Positions 1 through 6,569 of a DNA stretch of 6,880 nt are shown here, one piece after another. A program made the position numbers and the translations under genes. The notes beneath the pieces are model-generated. The model was given only the letters and a program-made list of their open reading frames with translations, did no database searches and had not been told where the DNA came from. Positions within the stretch are counted from its first letter, which is position 1; every line of letters starts with the position of its first letter. The stretch is from the NCBI GenBank assembly GCA_012032975.1, contig JAAUPU010000153.1, positions 1 to 6,880 of the forward strand, written 5' to 3'. Origin of the DNA: Caldilineaceae bacterium (GTDB lineage: Bacteria; Chloroflexota; Anaerolineae; Caldilineales; Caldilineaceae).

Positions 1-442
1 CGTCGTTGCGGGCTTTCGGTCTTATTGACGGCTAAAAAGATCGGCTTGTGGGTCTTGCGCAACATCGCGGCCACATCCTCGTCCGCCGCAGAGACGCCAT
101 CTTTGCCATCGACGATAAAGATGATGGCGTCCGCCTCGTCCATCGCCAGCGCCACTTGATTCCGAATGTGGTGGGTTGAACAGAGCCGAATCCTCTGCCA
201 GAGGCGCGGTAGTGGGTTTGATGGAGCTGCGCATCGACTTTGTCTGACGACGCCTCCAATCCACCCGTATCGATCACGATGAAGCCGACCCCATTCCAGT
301 TGCTCTCGCCATAGATTCGATCGCGCGTGGTGCCGGGCAGGTCTTCTGTAATTGCGGTGCGTTTGCCGGTCAACCGGTTGAAAAGTGTTGATTTGCCGAC
401 GTTGGGCCGCCCGACCAGGGCAACGACTGGTTTCTTATTCAT
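1..442 (-). CDS. der: Ribosome biogenesis GTPase Der (EngA), N-terminal part with broken frame, runs off the window
   Basis: Der is a two-domain GTPase needed for assembly of the large ribosomal subunit; only the first G domain is visible. Starting at ATG 442, GRPNVGKS (residues 11-18) is the P-loop (G1), LPGTTRDR (35-42) holds the G2 threonine, and DTGG (58-61) is G3. From about position 180 downward the homologous sequence continues in a different frame: [16 protein letters not shown], then [20 protein letters not shown] and FLAVNKTES, the last being the G4 region. G4 normally reads NKxD; here it reads NKTE. The frame opened at 442 therefore turns to nonsense and stops at 32, while the true protein continues past position 1. 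AGAGG at 456-452, nine bases before the ATG, supports the start. The gene lies 39 nt after cdaR, probably in the same transcript. Family identity is certain; whether this copy is functional is not. Confidence 0.93.
150..225 (-). other. der: Frame disruption inside der
   Basis: Three reading frames must be joined to give a sensible Der protein. Frame A (from 442) is good through [18 protein letters not shown]. Frame B reads [13 protein letters not shown], which looks like real protein. Frame C reads [14 protein letters not shown] and onward, which clearly is Der. Each step skips one base, so two one-base insertions would explain it, near the CAAACCC run at 220-214 and the CAACCC run at 179-173. 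A single deletion taking A directly to C is also arithmetically possible, but frame A between the two points ([13 protein letters not shown]) looks less natural than frame B. Short homopolymers at both points fit sequencing or assembly error. A true pseudogene is less likely because der is normally essential. Confidence 0.8.
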
Positions 443-481
443 GGCTGATTGCCTCTTTACACGCGCGTTGGTAAAGCCAAT

Positions 482-1837
482 TCATGGCTGTTGGTTCGAT
501 TCTGGCGGGGGAGTCCCCGCCTCTTCTGTCGGCGATGGCGGCATTGGGTCACCCGCCCCATCGCTCTCTGGCGTGGCAAGAGCCTCTGGTTCTGGCTCCA
601 ACACAACGACCTCGATCGTTTCCGGCAGCACACCTTCGGAGCGGATACCGTCAGGCACGACGACCCGCGGCGTGACGATGTGGTTTCCCGGCAGCAGACC
701 ATTCAGGTCCAAAATCACAAAGATGTCATCTGGACCCAACGACTCCAGCAGGGTCAGCGGCCCACTCAAGATCACATCGACTGTTTCCAAATCCACAGAG
801 GCATTCAGACCGTTGTTCAACCCCTGGATCACCGGCTTCTGCTTGACGGTCGTCCCACCTTCGATCGCGGCGATACTGGCGGTGACCAACACCGTATCCC
901 CTTCAAGCACGGTGACTTCCTCTGGCAGAACAAGCTCCACGCGGCGCTGCAACTCGGTCGTGGCATCGGTCAGCGTGATGGGCGTCGTCTCGACAAAACC
1001 GGGAAGTTGAGCCAACAAGTCGGCATTGCCCAACAGAACGACCGTAGATGGATTTACACGGACTGTGCTCAGACGATAGCCCGACGCGGGTTGACCTTCC
1101 AGATTGACGCGCACCGCGACTTCTTTGCGCCCCGGCCATTGTTCCACCGGCACCACGACGCGCACCTGGCCCGGATTGGTCGTGACCCGCGCCACCAACT
1201 GCCCCTGGCTGTTCTGTGGCGCCATTGCCAGGGTGCGCTCGATCTGGCTTTTTGCGTTGCGCAAATAGACTTCCGACCGCACGCTGACCACCTGATCCAC
1301 CTGGGTGGACGGCCCCCTGACGGTCACAGAAATTGGCTCCACGATGGGGGTCTGCCAATCATAGCCAAATGCAGTATTGTCCATGATCTCTGCCCGCACG
1401 GGCACCAACTTGTCCACGGTGCGGTCCAATTGGACGCGCAACTGTGGTCTCTGCACATCCTGGATATCGACTGTGGGGTCCACCACATCCACCCGCACGT
1501 CTACGTCATGGATGCCCTCTGCCAGACCAGAAAGATCGATGTAGGCGTTAAAATCGTCCACTTTCAAATTGTCCCACGAATTCCTGGGCGCTTTCACGAC
1601 CACCCGCACGGTCTCGTCGCTCAAGTCCTGCAAGGGCGCCAGCGATTCATCCAGGCCGCGCACTGCGATGGGGATCGGTTCTGGAAAACTCGTGGAGACC
1701 AGCGGATTTTCCTGATTGATTGCGACCAGCCAGACGACAAGTCCGAGCAGCAAGGCCAGTGCAATCGTACTGAGCAGCTCCAGTGCGTTATTCCAACGTG
1801 GTTTCCGATTGCGGTTCGATGTCGATAGGGTATCCAA
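482..1837 (-). CDS. cdaR: YbbR-domain protein CdaR, regulator of the diadenylate cyclase CdaA
   Basis: This is the partner of CdaA: in Firmicutes CdaR binds and modulates the cyclase from outside the membrane. The 451-residue protein has a short basic N terminus (residues 1-21), one membrane segment at about 22-40 (LLSTIALALLLGLVVWLVAI), then a long beta-rich extracytoplasmic part. I count four YbbR-like repeats at roughly 50-140, 143-228, 236-325 and 333-413, with recurring elements such as VRVVVKAPRNSWDNL, ISVTVRGPSTQVDQV, VNPSTVVLLGNADLLAQL and VDVILSGPLTLLESL. A tail at 414-451 is rich in Pro, Glu and Ser and is probably disordered. The start is TTG at 1837; CTG at 1840 is possible, and a stop lies just upstream. 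The ribosome site is weak (GAGAA). The gene begins 61 nt after the cdaA stop, the standard order for this pair. Confidence 0.9.
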   Translation of the reverse strand: MDTLSTSNRNRKPRWNNALELLSTIALALLLGLVVWLVAINQENPLVSTSFPEPIPIAVRGLDESLAPLQDLSDETVRVVVKAPRNSWDNLKVDDFNAYIDLSGLAEGIHDVDVRVDVVDPTVDIQDVQRPQLRVQLDRTVDKLVPVRAEIMDNTAFGYDWQTPIVEPISVTVRGPSTQVDQVVSVRSEVYLRNAKSQIERTLAMAPQNSQGQLVARVTTNPGQVRVVVPVEQWPGRKEVAVRVNLEGQPASGYRLSTVRVNPSTVVLLGNADLLAQLPGFVETTPITLTDATTELQRRVELVLPEEVTVLEGDTVLVTASIAAIEGGTTVKQKPVIQGLNNGLNASVDLETVDVILSGPLTLLESLGPDDIFVILDLNGLLPGNHIVTPRVVVPDGIRSEGVLPETIEVVVLEPEPEALATPESDGAGDPMPPSPTEEAGTPPPESNQQP

Positions 1838-1898
1838 CAGATTTTCTCAGTCGGCAAGGTAGGACGGGTGCAAGCGAGCCTCGCATCAAAAAGTAAGC

Positions 1899-2669
1899 TT
1901 ACGGTTTGTAAAAATCAGTCAGCAGGGTGCGCAGCCGACTACTATCCAGACGTAGAATGCGTCCATTGCGCGCCACAGAAATCGACCCGACCTCCTCAGA
2001 GACGACGACTGTCAACGCATCGGATTGCTCCGTCACGCCAATAGCGGCCCGATGGCGTGTACCCATTTGCGAATCCGCCAACTCGCGCTGCGTCAGCGGA
2101 AGCACACAGCCTGCTGCGGCAACCCGAAGAGCGCTGACGATGACAGCCCCATCGTGGAGAGCCGACCCCGGATAGAAAAGGGTAGAAAGCAACTCCGCCG
2201 ACACTTCCGCATCAATGGGAACGCCCTGATCGATGATTTCGGCCAGCCCGGTCGCGCCCTCAAAGACGATCAGCGCGCCGTGATGATGTTCGGCCAACGA
2301 TTCAACCGACTTGACCACTTCATTGACCACACGCTGGGTGACGGCGCTATCCGCACGCCGCATCATCAACGGCGCTGTGCGCCCAACCCGTTCCAGCACT
2401 CGCCGCAATTCCGGCTGAAAGATCACCGGAATTGCGATGAGTACTGCGGCTGCACTCGTGCGCAACAGCCAGCTAAACGCGGGCAATTTGACGAACTGGC
2501 TTATGACACCGATCACAACTGTGATGACCAAAATACCGCGAACGAGCTGGATCGCCTGTGTACCCCGAACGAGCCGCAGCAGGACAAAGAAGATCAGCGA
2601 TACCAGAACAATGTCCAGGATATTGCGGACATCTTGCAGGCGATTCAGCGAAGCCAGAACGTCAGTCAT
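1899..2669 (-). CDS. cdaA: Membrane-bound diadenylate cyclase CdaA (DisA_N/DAC domain)
   Basis: CdaA makes cyclic di-AMP from two ATP molecules at the inner face of the membrane; c-di-AMP controls potassium and osmolyte uptake and cell-wall homeostasis. The protein has 256 residues, close to the family norm of about 270. Three hydrophobic segments lie at about 18-33, 40-60 and 66-83, followed by the cyclase domain that opens with [10 protein letters not shown] (84-93). Both catalytic motifs are intact: DGA at 173-175 (in LHDGAVIV) and RHR at 205-207 (in GTRHRAAIG). TGL at 140-142 is also present. The ATG at 2669 follows the argF stop by a single base (TAA-C-ATG), and no strong ribosome site is visible, so translation is probably coupled to argF. 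cdaR follows. The old names dacA and ybbP refer to the same family. Confidence 0.96.
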   Translation of the reverse strand: MTDVLASLNRLQDVRNILDIVLVSLIFFVLLRLVRGTQAIQLVRGILVITVVIGVISQFVKLPAFSWLLRTSAAAVLIAIPVIFQPELRRVLERVGRTAPLMMRRADSAVTQRVVNEVVKSVESLAEHHHGALIVFEGATGLAEIIDQGVPIDAEVSAELLSTLFYPGSALHDGAVIVSALRVAAAGCVLPLTQRELADSQMGTRHRAAIGVTEQSDALTVVVSEEVGSISVARNGRILRLDSSRLRTLLTDFYKP

Positions 2670-2670
2670 G

Positions 2671-3627
2671 TTATGTCAGCGCAAGGCCACCCAAAAGGTG
2701 GGCCAGCAACGCCTTTTGCGCGTGAAGCCGATTGTGCGCCTGTGGGAAGAGCAAGCTCTGTTTGCCGTCGGCCACATCGTCGGAGATCTCTTCTCCGCGA
2801 TGGGCGGGCAAACAGTGGAGCACCTTCACATTTGGGTTGCGTGTGTGTGCGACCAATTGAGCGTTCACCTGATAGGGCGGGAAAACGGCAAGGCGCTCTT
2901 CTCGCTCCTCCTCTTGACCCATACTGGTCCACACATCAGTGTAGAGGAGATCGGCGCCCACCACGCCATCCAGGTCATCGGTGACGGTCACGTCGGCGTC
3001 GCTCCGCTCGATGATATCGACCGCCGGCTGGTAGCCGTGTGGCGACACGATTCGGATCGACATGCCGACAAGACCAGCGGCCGCGATCAAGCTGGTCGCC
3101 ACATTGTTGCTGCCGTCGCCCACGTAGGCCATGGTGACACCGGTCAGTTGACCGGTATGCTCCCAGACCGTGAACAGATCGGTCAACGCCTGACAAGGAT
3201 GGCTGTAATCGCTCAAGCCGTTGATGATGGGCACGGTGCCCCACTCAGCCAGTTGCAGGATATGCTCGTGGTCGAAGACCCGGGCCATGATGCCATCGGC
3301 ATAGCCACTTAGCACCCGGGCGACATCGGCCACACTCTCCCGCGTGCCCAGGCCAACCTCCTGGGGGCTAAGGTAGAAGGCATAGCCACCCAGGTGTTGC
3401 ATGCCCATCTCGAAGCTGACGCGGGTGCGCAGGCTTGGCTTCTGGAAGAGCAGGGCAAGTGACTTCCCTGCCAGGATGGGTGCGTTCTGTCCCATTCGGC
3501 CGCGCTCTTGTTTTAGCTCCTGCGCCAGACGCAGAAGACCCCAGAACTGATCGGGTGAGAGGGATTCGATATCTAGGAAGTGGTCCAACGCTGGAATCGA
3601 GCTGACCACTGAAGCTTGATCGGACAT
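2671..3627 (-). CDS. argF: Ornithine carbamoyltransferase
   Basis: This cytosolic enzyme joins carbamoyl phosphate and ornithine to give citrulline, a late step of arginine synthesis. The 318-residue length is typical. Visible motifs are the carbamoyl-phosphate loop KPSLRTR (63-69), where many relatives have STRTR, HPCQAL (143-148), the ornithine loop DVWTSMGQE (231-239), and [10 protein letters not shown] (271-280) with the catalytic Cys272. The SMG loop separates it from aspartate and acetylornithine carbamoyltransferases. The C-terminal [15 protein letters not shown] has His where relatives usually have Glu. ATG at 3627 is supported by AAGGAG at 3641-3636 with 8-nt spacing. It is the first gene of the argF-cdaA-cdaR-der group after a 146-nt gap. 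A catabolic role (arcB) cannot be excluded, but no arcA or arcC is nearby. Confidence 0.95.
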   Translation of the reverse strand: MSDQASVVSSIPALDHFLDIESLSPDQFWGLLRLAQELKQERGRMGQNAPILAGKSLALLFQKPSLRTRVSFEMGMQHLGGYAFYLSPQEVGLGTRESVADVARVLSGYADGIMARVFDHEHILQLAEWGTVPIINGLSDYSHPCQALTDLFTVWEHTGQLTGVTMAYVGDGSNNVATSLIAAAGLVGMSIRIVSPHGYQPAVDIIERSDADVTVTDDLDGVVGADLLYTDVWTSMGQEEEREERLAVFPPYQVNAQLVAHTRNPNVKVLHCLPAHRGEEISDDVADGKQSLLFPQAHNRLHAQKALLAHLLGGLALT

Positions 3628-3773
3628 TCGGTTCGCTCCTTAACAGGATGATCGATGGTTGAACAGTTTCTGCAGGAACGACCTGGGAGAAGAGCCACGG
3701 GCCTGGTACTGGCGCATTCCAATACCTTCACGTCGCCCATACTACTCTGGTGCGTGCGTCCAAATATGGCGAG
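3628..3773 (-). promoter_or_regulatory. Intergenic region upstream of argF with near-palindrome; probable promoter region
   Basis: This 146-nt gap is the only long space in the run of genes from 6322 to 1, so it is the natural place for an argF promoter. It contains a 14-bp near-palindrome at 3666-3679 (GTTTCTGCAGGAAC, one mismatched pair), centred about 45 bases before the argF ATG, which could be an operator. A weak promoter candidate on the minus strand is TTGGAC at 3761-3756, then 16 nt, then TATGGG; both boxes are poor. I do not see a clear ARG box or an intrinsic terminator for the upstream gene. Confidence 0.35.
3636..3641 (-). promoter_or_regulatory. Ribosome binding site of argF
   Basis: AAGGAG lies 8 nt before the ATG at 3627. 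It is the strongest Shine-Dalgarno site in the left half of the window and fixes the argF start. It fits argF as the first gene of its transcript. Confidence 0.8.
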
Positions 3774-4598
3774 CTATCCCGCGGTTGGCAATTCTTCACC
3801 CACCACCGGATTGGACAGAGCACCCAGGCCGTCGACCTCCACCGTCATCACATCCCCGGGTTGGACCGGGGCGACGCCTGCCGGCGTGCCGGTCAGGACA
3901 AGGTCGCCCGGTTCCAGGGTCATCACCCGCGTGATGTAGACCAAAATGGCGGCGATGGAGAAGATCATCAGGTTGGTATTGCTGCTCTGCCTCAACTCGT
4001 CGTTGACCAAGCAACGTACGGTTCGGTTGCTGGGATCGAAGTCTGTGTCAATCCACGGACCCAAGGCGCAGAATGTGTCAAACCCTTTGCCGCGCGTCCA
4101 CTGGCTGTCGCCTTTTTGAATGTCGCGCGCGGTAACGTCATTGGCAAGCGTGTAGCCAAAGATCGCACTGCCGGCATTGGCCTCGGTCAAATGTCGGCAC
4201 CGTTTCCCGATCACAACGGCGATCTCGGCCTCGTGGTCAACGCGCTGGCTGATGGTTGGATGCACGACGTCGCCGCCGGGTCCGATCAGCGAGCTGGGTG
4301 GCTTAAAGAAGAGCAGCGGCTCATCCGGTGTCTCGTTTCCCAGCTCTGCCGCGTGCTCGGCATAGTTGCGTCCCACACAGATGATCTTGCTCGGCTCTGC
4401 GGGGGCGAGCAATTGGACCTGATCCAGTCGAACGCCCGGACCGGCGAGCGAAGCGGCCAGCCCTTCGTCCTTACTCATCGAGAACGAAGGAGGCTGTTCG
4501 AGGGCGTAGACGACATCATCAATCAGCACGCCCCAGCGCGGCTGGAGCCACGAAGCAGGCACTTTGGGCAAAAGTGGGACGAAACGCACGAATCGCAT
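3774..4598 (-). CDS. Fumarylacetoacetate hydrolase (FAH) family protein
   Basis: Enzymes of this family cleave, isomerise or decarboxylate small 2-oxo acids using a divalent metal. From the preferred ATG at 4598 the protein has 274 residues: a divergent N-terminal part (1-65) and then the FAH domain. Visible motifs are [16 protein letters not shown] (73-88), [11 protein letters not shown] (122-132) with metal-binding Glu123 and Glu125, the third metal ligand Asp154 in ANDVTARD (152-159), RGKGFDTF (169-176), and LTGTPAGV (235-242). A GTG one codon upstream is possible, but AGGA at 4609-4606 is 7 nt from the ATG and fits it better. The size fits the YcgM/FAHD1/HpcE-like group (fumarylpyruvate hydrolase, oxaloacetate decarboxylase, or homoprotocatechuate-pathway isomerase). 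No pathway genes are near, so the substrate stays open. It lies 16 nt after the HD-domain gene, probably in one operon. Confidence 0.9.
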   Translation of the reverse strand: MRFVRFVPLLPKVPASWLQPRWGVLIDDVVYALEQPPSFSMSKDEGLAASLAGPGVRLDQVQLLAPAEPSKIICVGRNYAEHAAELGNETPDEPLLFFKPPSSLIGPGGDVVHPTISQRVDHEAEIAVVIGKRCRHLTEANAGSAIFGYTLANDVTARDIQKGDSQWTRGKGFDTFCALGPWIDTDFDPSNRTVRCLVNDELRQSSNTNLMIFSIAAILVYITRVMTLEPGDLVLTGTPAGVAPVQPGDVMTVEVDGLGALSNPVVGEELPTAG

Positions 4599-4614
4599 CA
4601 CAGGTTCCTATCTG

Positions 4615-5367
4615 TTACGAAAAACGAGTGTCATTGACGATCAGATGAAAAGAACACCCCAAAAAACTGACTGCCTGGCGCATCATCGTCATGCGATCCA
4701 GGAATATCTCGAAGTACTCGATCACGTGCGCGTAGTTGGTGTCGATCTCCAACTCCAGCGCGATGATCCTCTCATCGGCGCGCACACGGACAAAACTACG
4801 CGTCGCGGCGTAGTTCACCCGATCATGGATGTCGAAATCTTCCATGCTGGGGTTTTGCACCCGGCTGCGGTGAACATCCGCCTTGTCCGCAATGATCAAT
4901 GCCGCGGAAATGGGCGTACCTGCGGTGCCCCGCTCTTCCTCATGGTTGCCGATGGCGTTCATGACCAGCGCACATTCAGTCGCCGACATGCCCAAGCGTG
5001 AAAGAATCTGATAGGCAAGCAGCGCTCCGCTTTGGGCGTGGTTTTCGCGGTGAATAAAGTTGCCGATATCGTGCAGATAGCCGGCAATGTTGGCCAGTTC
5101 GACAAGGCGCGGTTCGTGGCCAAGGTGTTCCAACACGTTCGCACCGATGCTGCCCACAAGCCCAGCATGGCGCTGGCCATGTTCAGTGTAGCCCAGGCTA
5201 CGCAACGATTCATTGCTGCTCTGCAAAAAGGCGACAACCTGGGGATCTTTGCGCACCTGGGCAATGCCCACCAGCAGTTCAGCACGCTTTGACTCGCCAT
5301 CCAGCCCAACGTGGTTGGCGACAGTAACCGGCAGATTTGGTGGTCCATCAAGCAACGGAGCTGACAC
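4615..5367 (-). CDS. HD-domain protein, probable metal-dependent phosphohydrolase
   Basis: HD-domain proteins hydrolyse phosphate esters in nucleotides or cyclic dinucleotides; the substrate here is unknown. From GTG 5367 the protein has 250 residues and no membrane segment. Likely metal ligands are His63 or His67 (YTEHGQRH), the His99-Asp100 pair (YLHDIGN), His110 (ENHAQSG), His142 (NHEEE) and Asp161 (IADKADVHR). A conserved-looking C-terminal part ([20 protein letters not shown]) resembles a group of uncharacterised HD proteins known from Chloroflexota and Firmicutes. A TTG at 5406 would add 13 residues and overlap the upstream gene by 17 nt, but GAGG at 5379-5376, 8 nt before the GTG, supports the shorter form, which starts 22 nt after the upstream stop. 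Close spacing ties it to the membrane protein upstream and the FAH protein downstream. Confidence 0.87.
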   Translation of the reverse strand: MSAPLLDGPPNLPVTVANHVGLDGESKRAELLVGIAQVRKDPQVVAFLQSSNESLRSLGYTEHGQRHAGLVGSIGANVLEHLGHEPRLVELANIAGYLHDIGNFIHRENHAQSGALLAYQILSRLGMSATECALVMNAIGNHEEERGTAGTPISAALIIADKADVHRSRVQNPSMEDFDIHDRVNYAATRSFVRVRADERIIALELEIDTNYAHVIEYFEIFLDRMTMMRQAVSFLGCSFHLIVNDTRFS

Positions 5368-5389
5368 AGCGTTTGCCTCGAACTTCCAT

Positions 5390-6322
5390 TTACAAAATCT
5401 GGCCAAGCGCCGCGCCGCTGATGAGCATGGCTAGCAACCACCAGAAATTCATACGCTGGAGCGGACGGCCAAGATACACGCTGATCCAGGTGGGAATCCA
5501 GAGTATGCTGATCAGCGCAAGCCACAGCGGAGCCTGCGCCACAATCAAAAGCAGACCAATGCCGATGTCTGCAACGGCCAGCAAGCCGATGCCCAGCCAA
5601 TCGCGGCCAAAACGCATGGTCCGGCCTTCGCCCCAGTTGTGTATCGTCCACAAAGAGAGCAAGACGAGCTGCGCAGACCAGTCTGGGTGTCCCGGTGCGA
5701 TGCCCCAATGGATCAAGCCCAAACTCCAGGGCAACGCGATGGTCACCATGCTATGGAGCAACGCGGGCGGTGTCTGCAATGCACGCAGGCTGATCCAACC
5801 CAACAGGCTGGCCACCACAACAGCGCCGGTCATCCAGAAGGCGCTGGCACCCAGCGTGAGCGAAACGCCCACAGTTACGGCGACGGTTGGCAGCGCCACC
5901 CGAAAAAGCAATGGCAACGAGCTGGCCGCATCGGCGCCCAAAAGCTGTGCAGCCGGTGAGTTCGGCTTCATATAGGGAAGCCAAACCTCGTGGCGCGCCA
6001 CCCGATCTCCGAGCGGCAACAGCTCCGAACGACCTGCCGCCAGCCGCCACACGCTGCCCCAGAAAAGGTCGACCAAAAGGAGCAACAGAGCCAGCGTCTG
6101 CCAGCTCCAGTCCAGTGGACGATTTAAGAAACCGGCGGCCAACATCGATGCGATGGCGGCCCAGCCGGCCGTGGGCCGCCACGGAAAGAGTCCGAGCCAG
6201 ATCTGGGCGTTCAGCGTCGCGCTGCTGCCCAGAGCCACATCGTCTCGGCTCACAGGTACGAGAAGGGGCCGCGCAATCGCGCCAAGGGCGGCTGAAAGCC
6301 TCGACTTGGTTGCCATCATCAT
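5390..6322 (-). CDS. Unrecognised polytopic membrane protein
   Basis: I do not recognise this family. From ATG 6322 it has 310 residues. Hydrophobic segments lie at about 51-66, 75-93, 137-160, 162-180, 191-207, 216-229, 243-262, 264-284 and 292-309, so 7 to 9 membrane passes are likely. Between the second and third is a polar loop ([26 protein letters not shown]). Another conserved-looking stretch is [17 protein letters not shown] (226-242). The UbiA-type NDxxD motif is absent, and I see no transporter signature. The start is uncertain: three ATG codons lie in a row (6322, 6319, 6316) with no ribosome site of their own, but the first overlaps the stop of a short leader ORF as ATGA. The frame is open up to TTG 6409, but that codon sits inside a terminator stem and is unlikely. 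The HD-domain gene follows after 22 nt. Confidence 0.75.
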   Translation of the reverse strand: MMMATKSRLSAALGAIARPLLVPVSRDDVALGSSATLNAQIWLGLFPWRPTAGWAAIASMLAAGFLNRPLDWSWQTLALLLLLVDLFWGSVWRLAAGRSELLPLGDRVARHEVWLPYMKPNSPAAQLLGADAASSLPLLFRVALPTVAVTVGVSLTLGASAFWMTGAVVVASLLGWISLRALQTPPALLHSMVTIALPWSLGLIHWGIAPGHPDWSAQLVLLSLWTIHNWGEGRTMRFGRDWLGIGLLAVADIGIGLLLIVAQAPLWLALISILWIPTWISVYLGRPLQRMNFWWLLAMLISGAALGQIL

Positions 6323-6372
6323 CGAGGGTCGCAGCGACGGCTTCGCAGCCGCTGCCCGATCGGATCTGCCAC
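6319..6372 (-). CDS. Possible 17-codon leader peptide, coupled to the membrane protein gene
   Basis: GTG at 6372 is preceded by GGAAAGG (6386-6380) at 7-nt spacing, the best ribosome site in this region. It opens a 17-codon ORF encoding [17 protein letters not shown], with five Arg residues. Its TGA (6321-6319) overlaps the first ATG of the membrane protein (6322) as ATGA. That ATG has no site of its own, so coupled translation is a reasonable reading. It could instead be the true N terminus of the membrane protein, separated by a frameshift. There is no proof that it is translated. Confidence 0.4.
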   Translation of the reverse strand: MADPIGQRLRSRRCDPR

Positions 6373-6393
6373 AAACGCACCTTTCCAGTAGCG

Positions 6394-6431
6394 AAAAAAA
6401 CCCACGCAAGAAACTATCTTCCTTGCATGGG
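6394..6431 (-). terminator. Strong intrinsic terminator (minus strand)
   Basis: On the minus strand the arm CCCATGCAAGGAA (6431-6419), a 5-nt loop GATAG (6418-6414) and the arm TTTCTTGCGTGGG (6413-6401) form a 13-bp stem with two G-U wobbles, followed directly by seven T residues (6400-6394). There is no matching T run on the other side, so it works in one direction only. It lies about 140 nt past the lipid-kinase stop and 70 nt before the membrane-protein ATG. It may simply end the kinase transcript, or it may act as an attenuator for the cluster downstream. Confidence 0.88.
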
Positions 6432-6448
6432 TCGCCCCCTGTGATTTC

Positions 6449-6457
6449 AGTATACCA
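6449..6457 (-). promoter_or_regulatory. Possible extended -10 promoter
   Basis: The minus strand reads TGGTATACT (6457-6449), a match to the extended -10 form TGnTATAAT with one change in the hexamer. No good -35 box is seen 17 nt upstream, only TTCTCT, which an extended -10 can tolerate. Transcription would start near 6442, about 11 nt before the terminator stem, so an RNA of about 50 nt or an attenuated mRNA would result. Sequence match only. Confidence 0.4.
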
Positions 6458-6484
6458 AAGTGTCCAGATGGAGAGAAACTATTT

Positions 6485-6522
6485 GGGATGGCCCACCGGG
6501 GATGGCCCATTGAGGTGGCCCA
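6485..6522. repeat. Three direct repeats with core TGGCCCA
   Basis: On the plus strand GGGATGGCCCA occurs at 6485-6495 and 6499-6509, and the variant GAGGTGGCCCA at 6512-6522. The periods are 14 and 13 bases. The repeats lie just upstream of the possible -10 box at 6449-6454, at about -45 to -80 from its start site, where activator or operator sites are often found. The GGCC cores could also pair with each other in RNA, but I see no stable hairpin with a T run here. Confidence 0.6.
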
Positions 6523-6569
6523 CTTCAGCGCAAGACAATCCGCCGCGGCGAGATCAAAACGTCGAGATC

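Noticed and set aside
327..1010. A 227-codon Ser/Thr-rich plus-strand frame
   Set aside because: It is antisense to der and cdaR; low-complexity Ser/Thr/Pro composition is typical of a shadow frame.
449..1828. A 459-codon open frame on the plus strand opposite cdaR
   Set aside because: It is antisense to nearly all of a clear YbbR gene, its protein is rich in His, Gln, Arg and Asp with no domain sense, and such frames are common opposite GC-rich genes.
2025..3312. Two long plus-strand frames (2025-2984 and 2437-3312)
   Set aside because: They cover the antisense of cdaA and argF, both fully supported by motifs; neither gives recognisable protein.
3690..3715. Possible hairpin between the FAH gene and argF
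   Set aside because: Only short arms (GCCA/TGGC) and no T run follow, so it does not qualify as a terminator.
4599..4601. GTG start of the FAH protein
   Set aside because: Spacing to AGGA at 4609-4606 is only 4 nt; the ATG directly after is better placed.
3750..4637. A 295-codon plus-strand frame
   Set aside because: Antisense to the FAH gene with its intact metal-binding motifs; no sensible motif in the plus-strand product.
5368..5406. TTG 6-codon overlap start for the HD protein at 5406
   Set aside because: It would overlap the upstream gene and add an unremarkable stretch; the GTG at 5367 has GAGG at proper spacing. Not fully excluded.
6323..6409. N-terminal extension of the membrane protein from TTG 6409
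   Set aside because: The TTG and the next codons lie within the terminator stem and T run, without a ribosome site; the cluster of ATG codons at 6322 is a better start.
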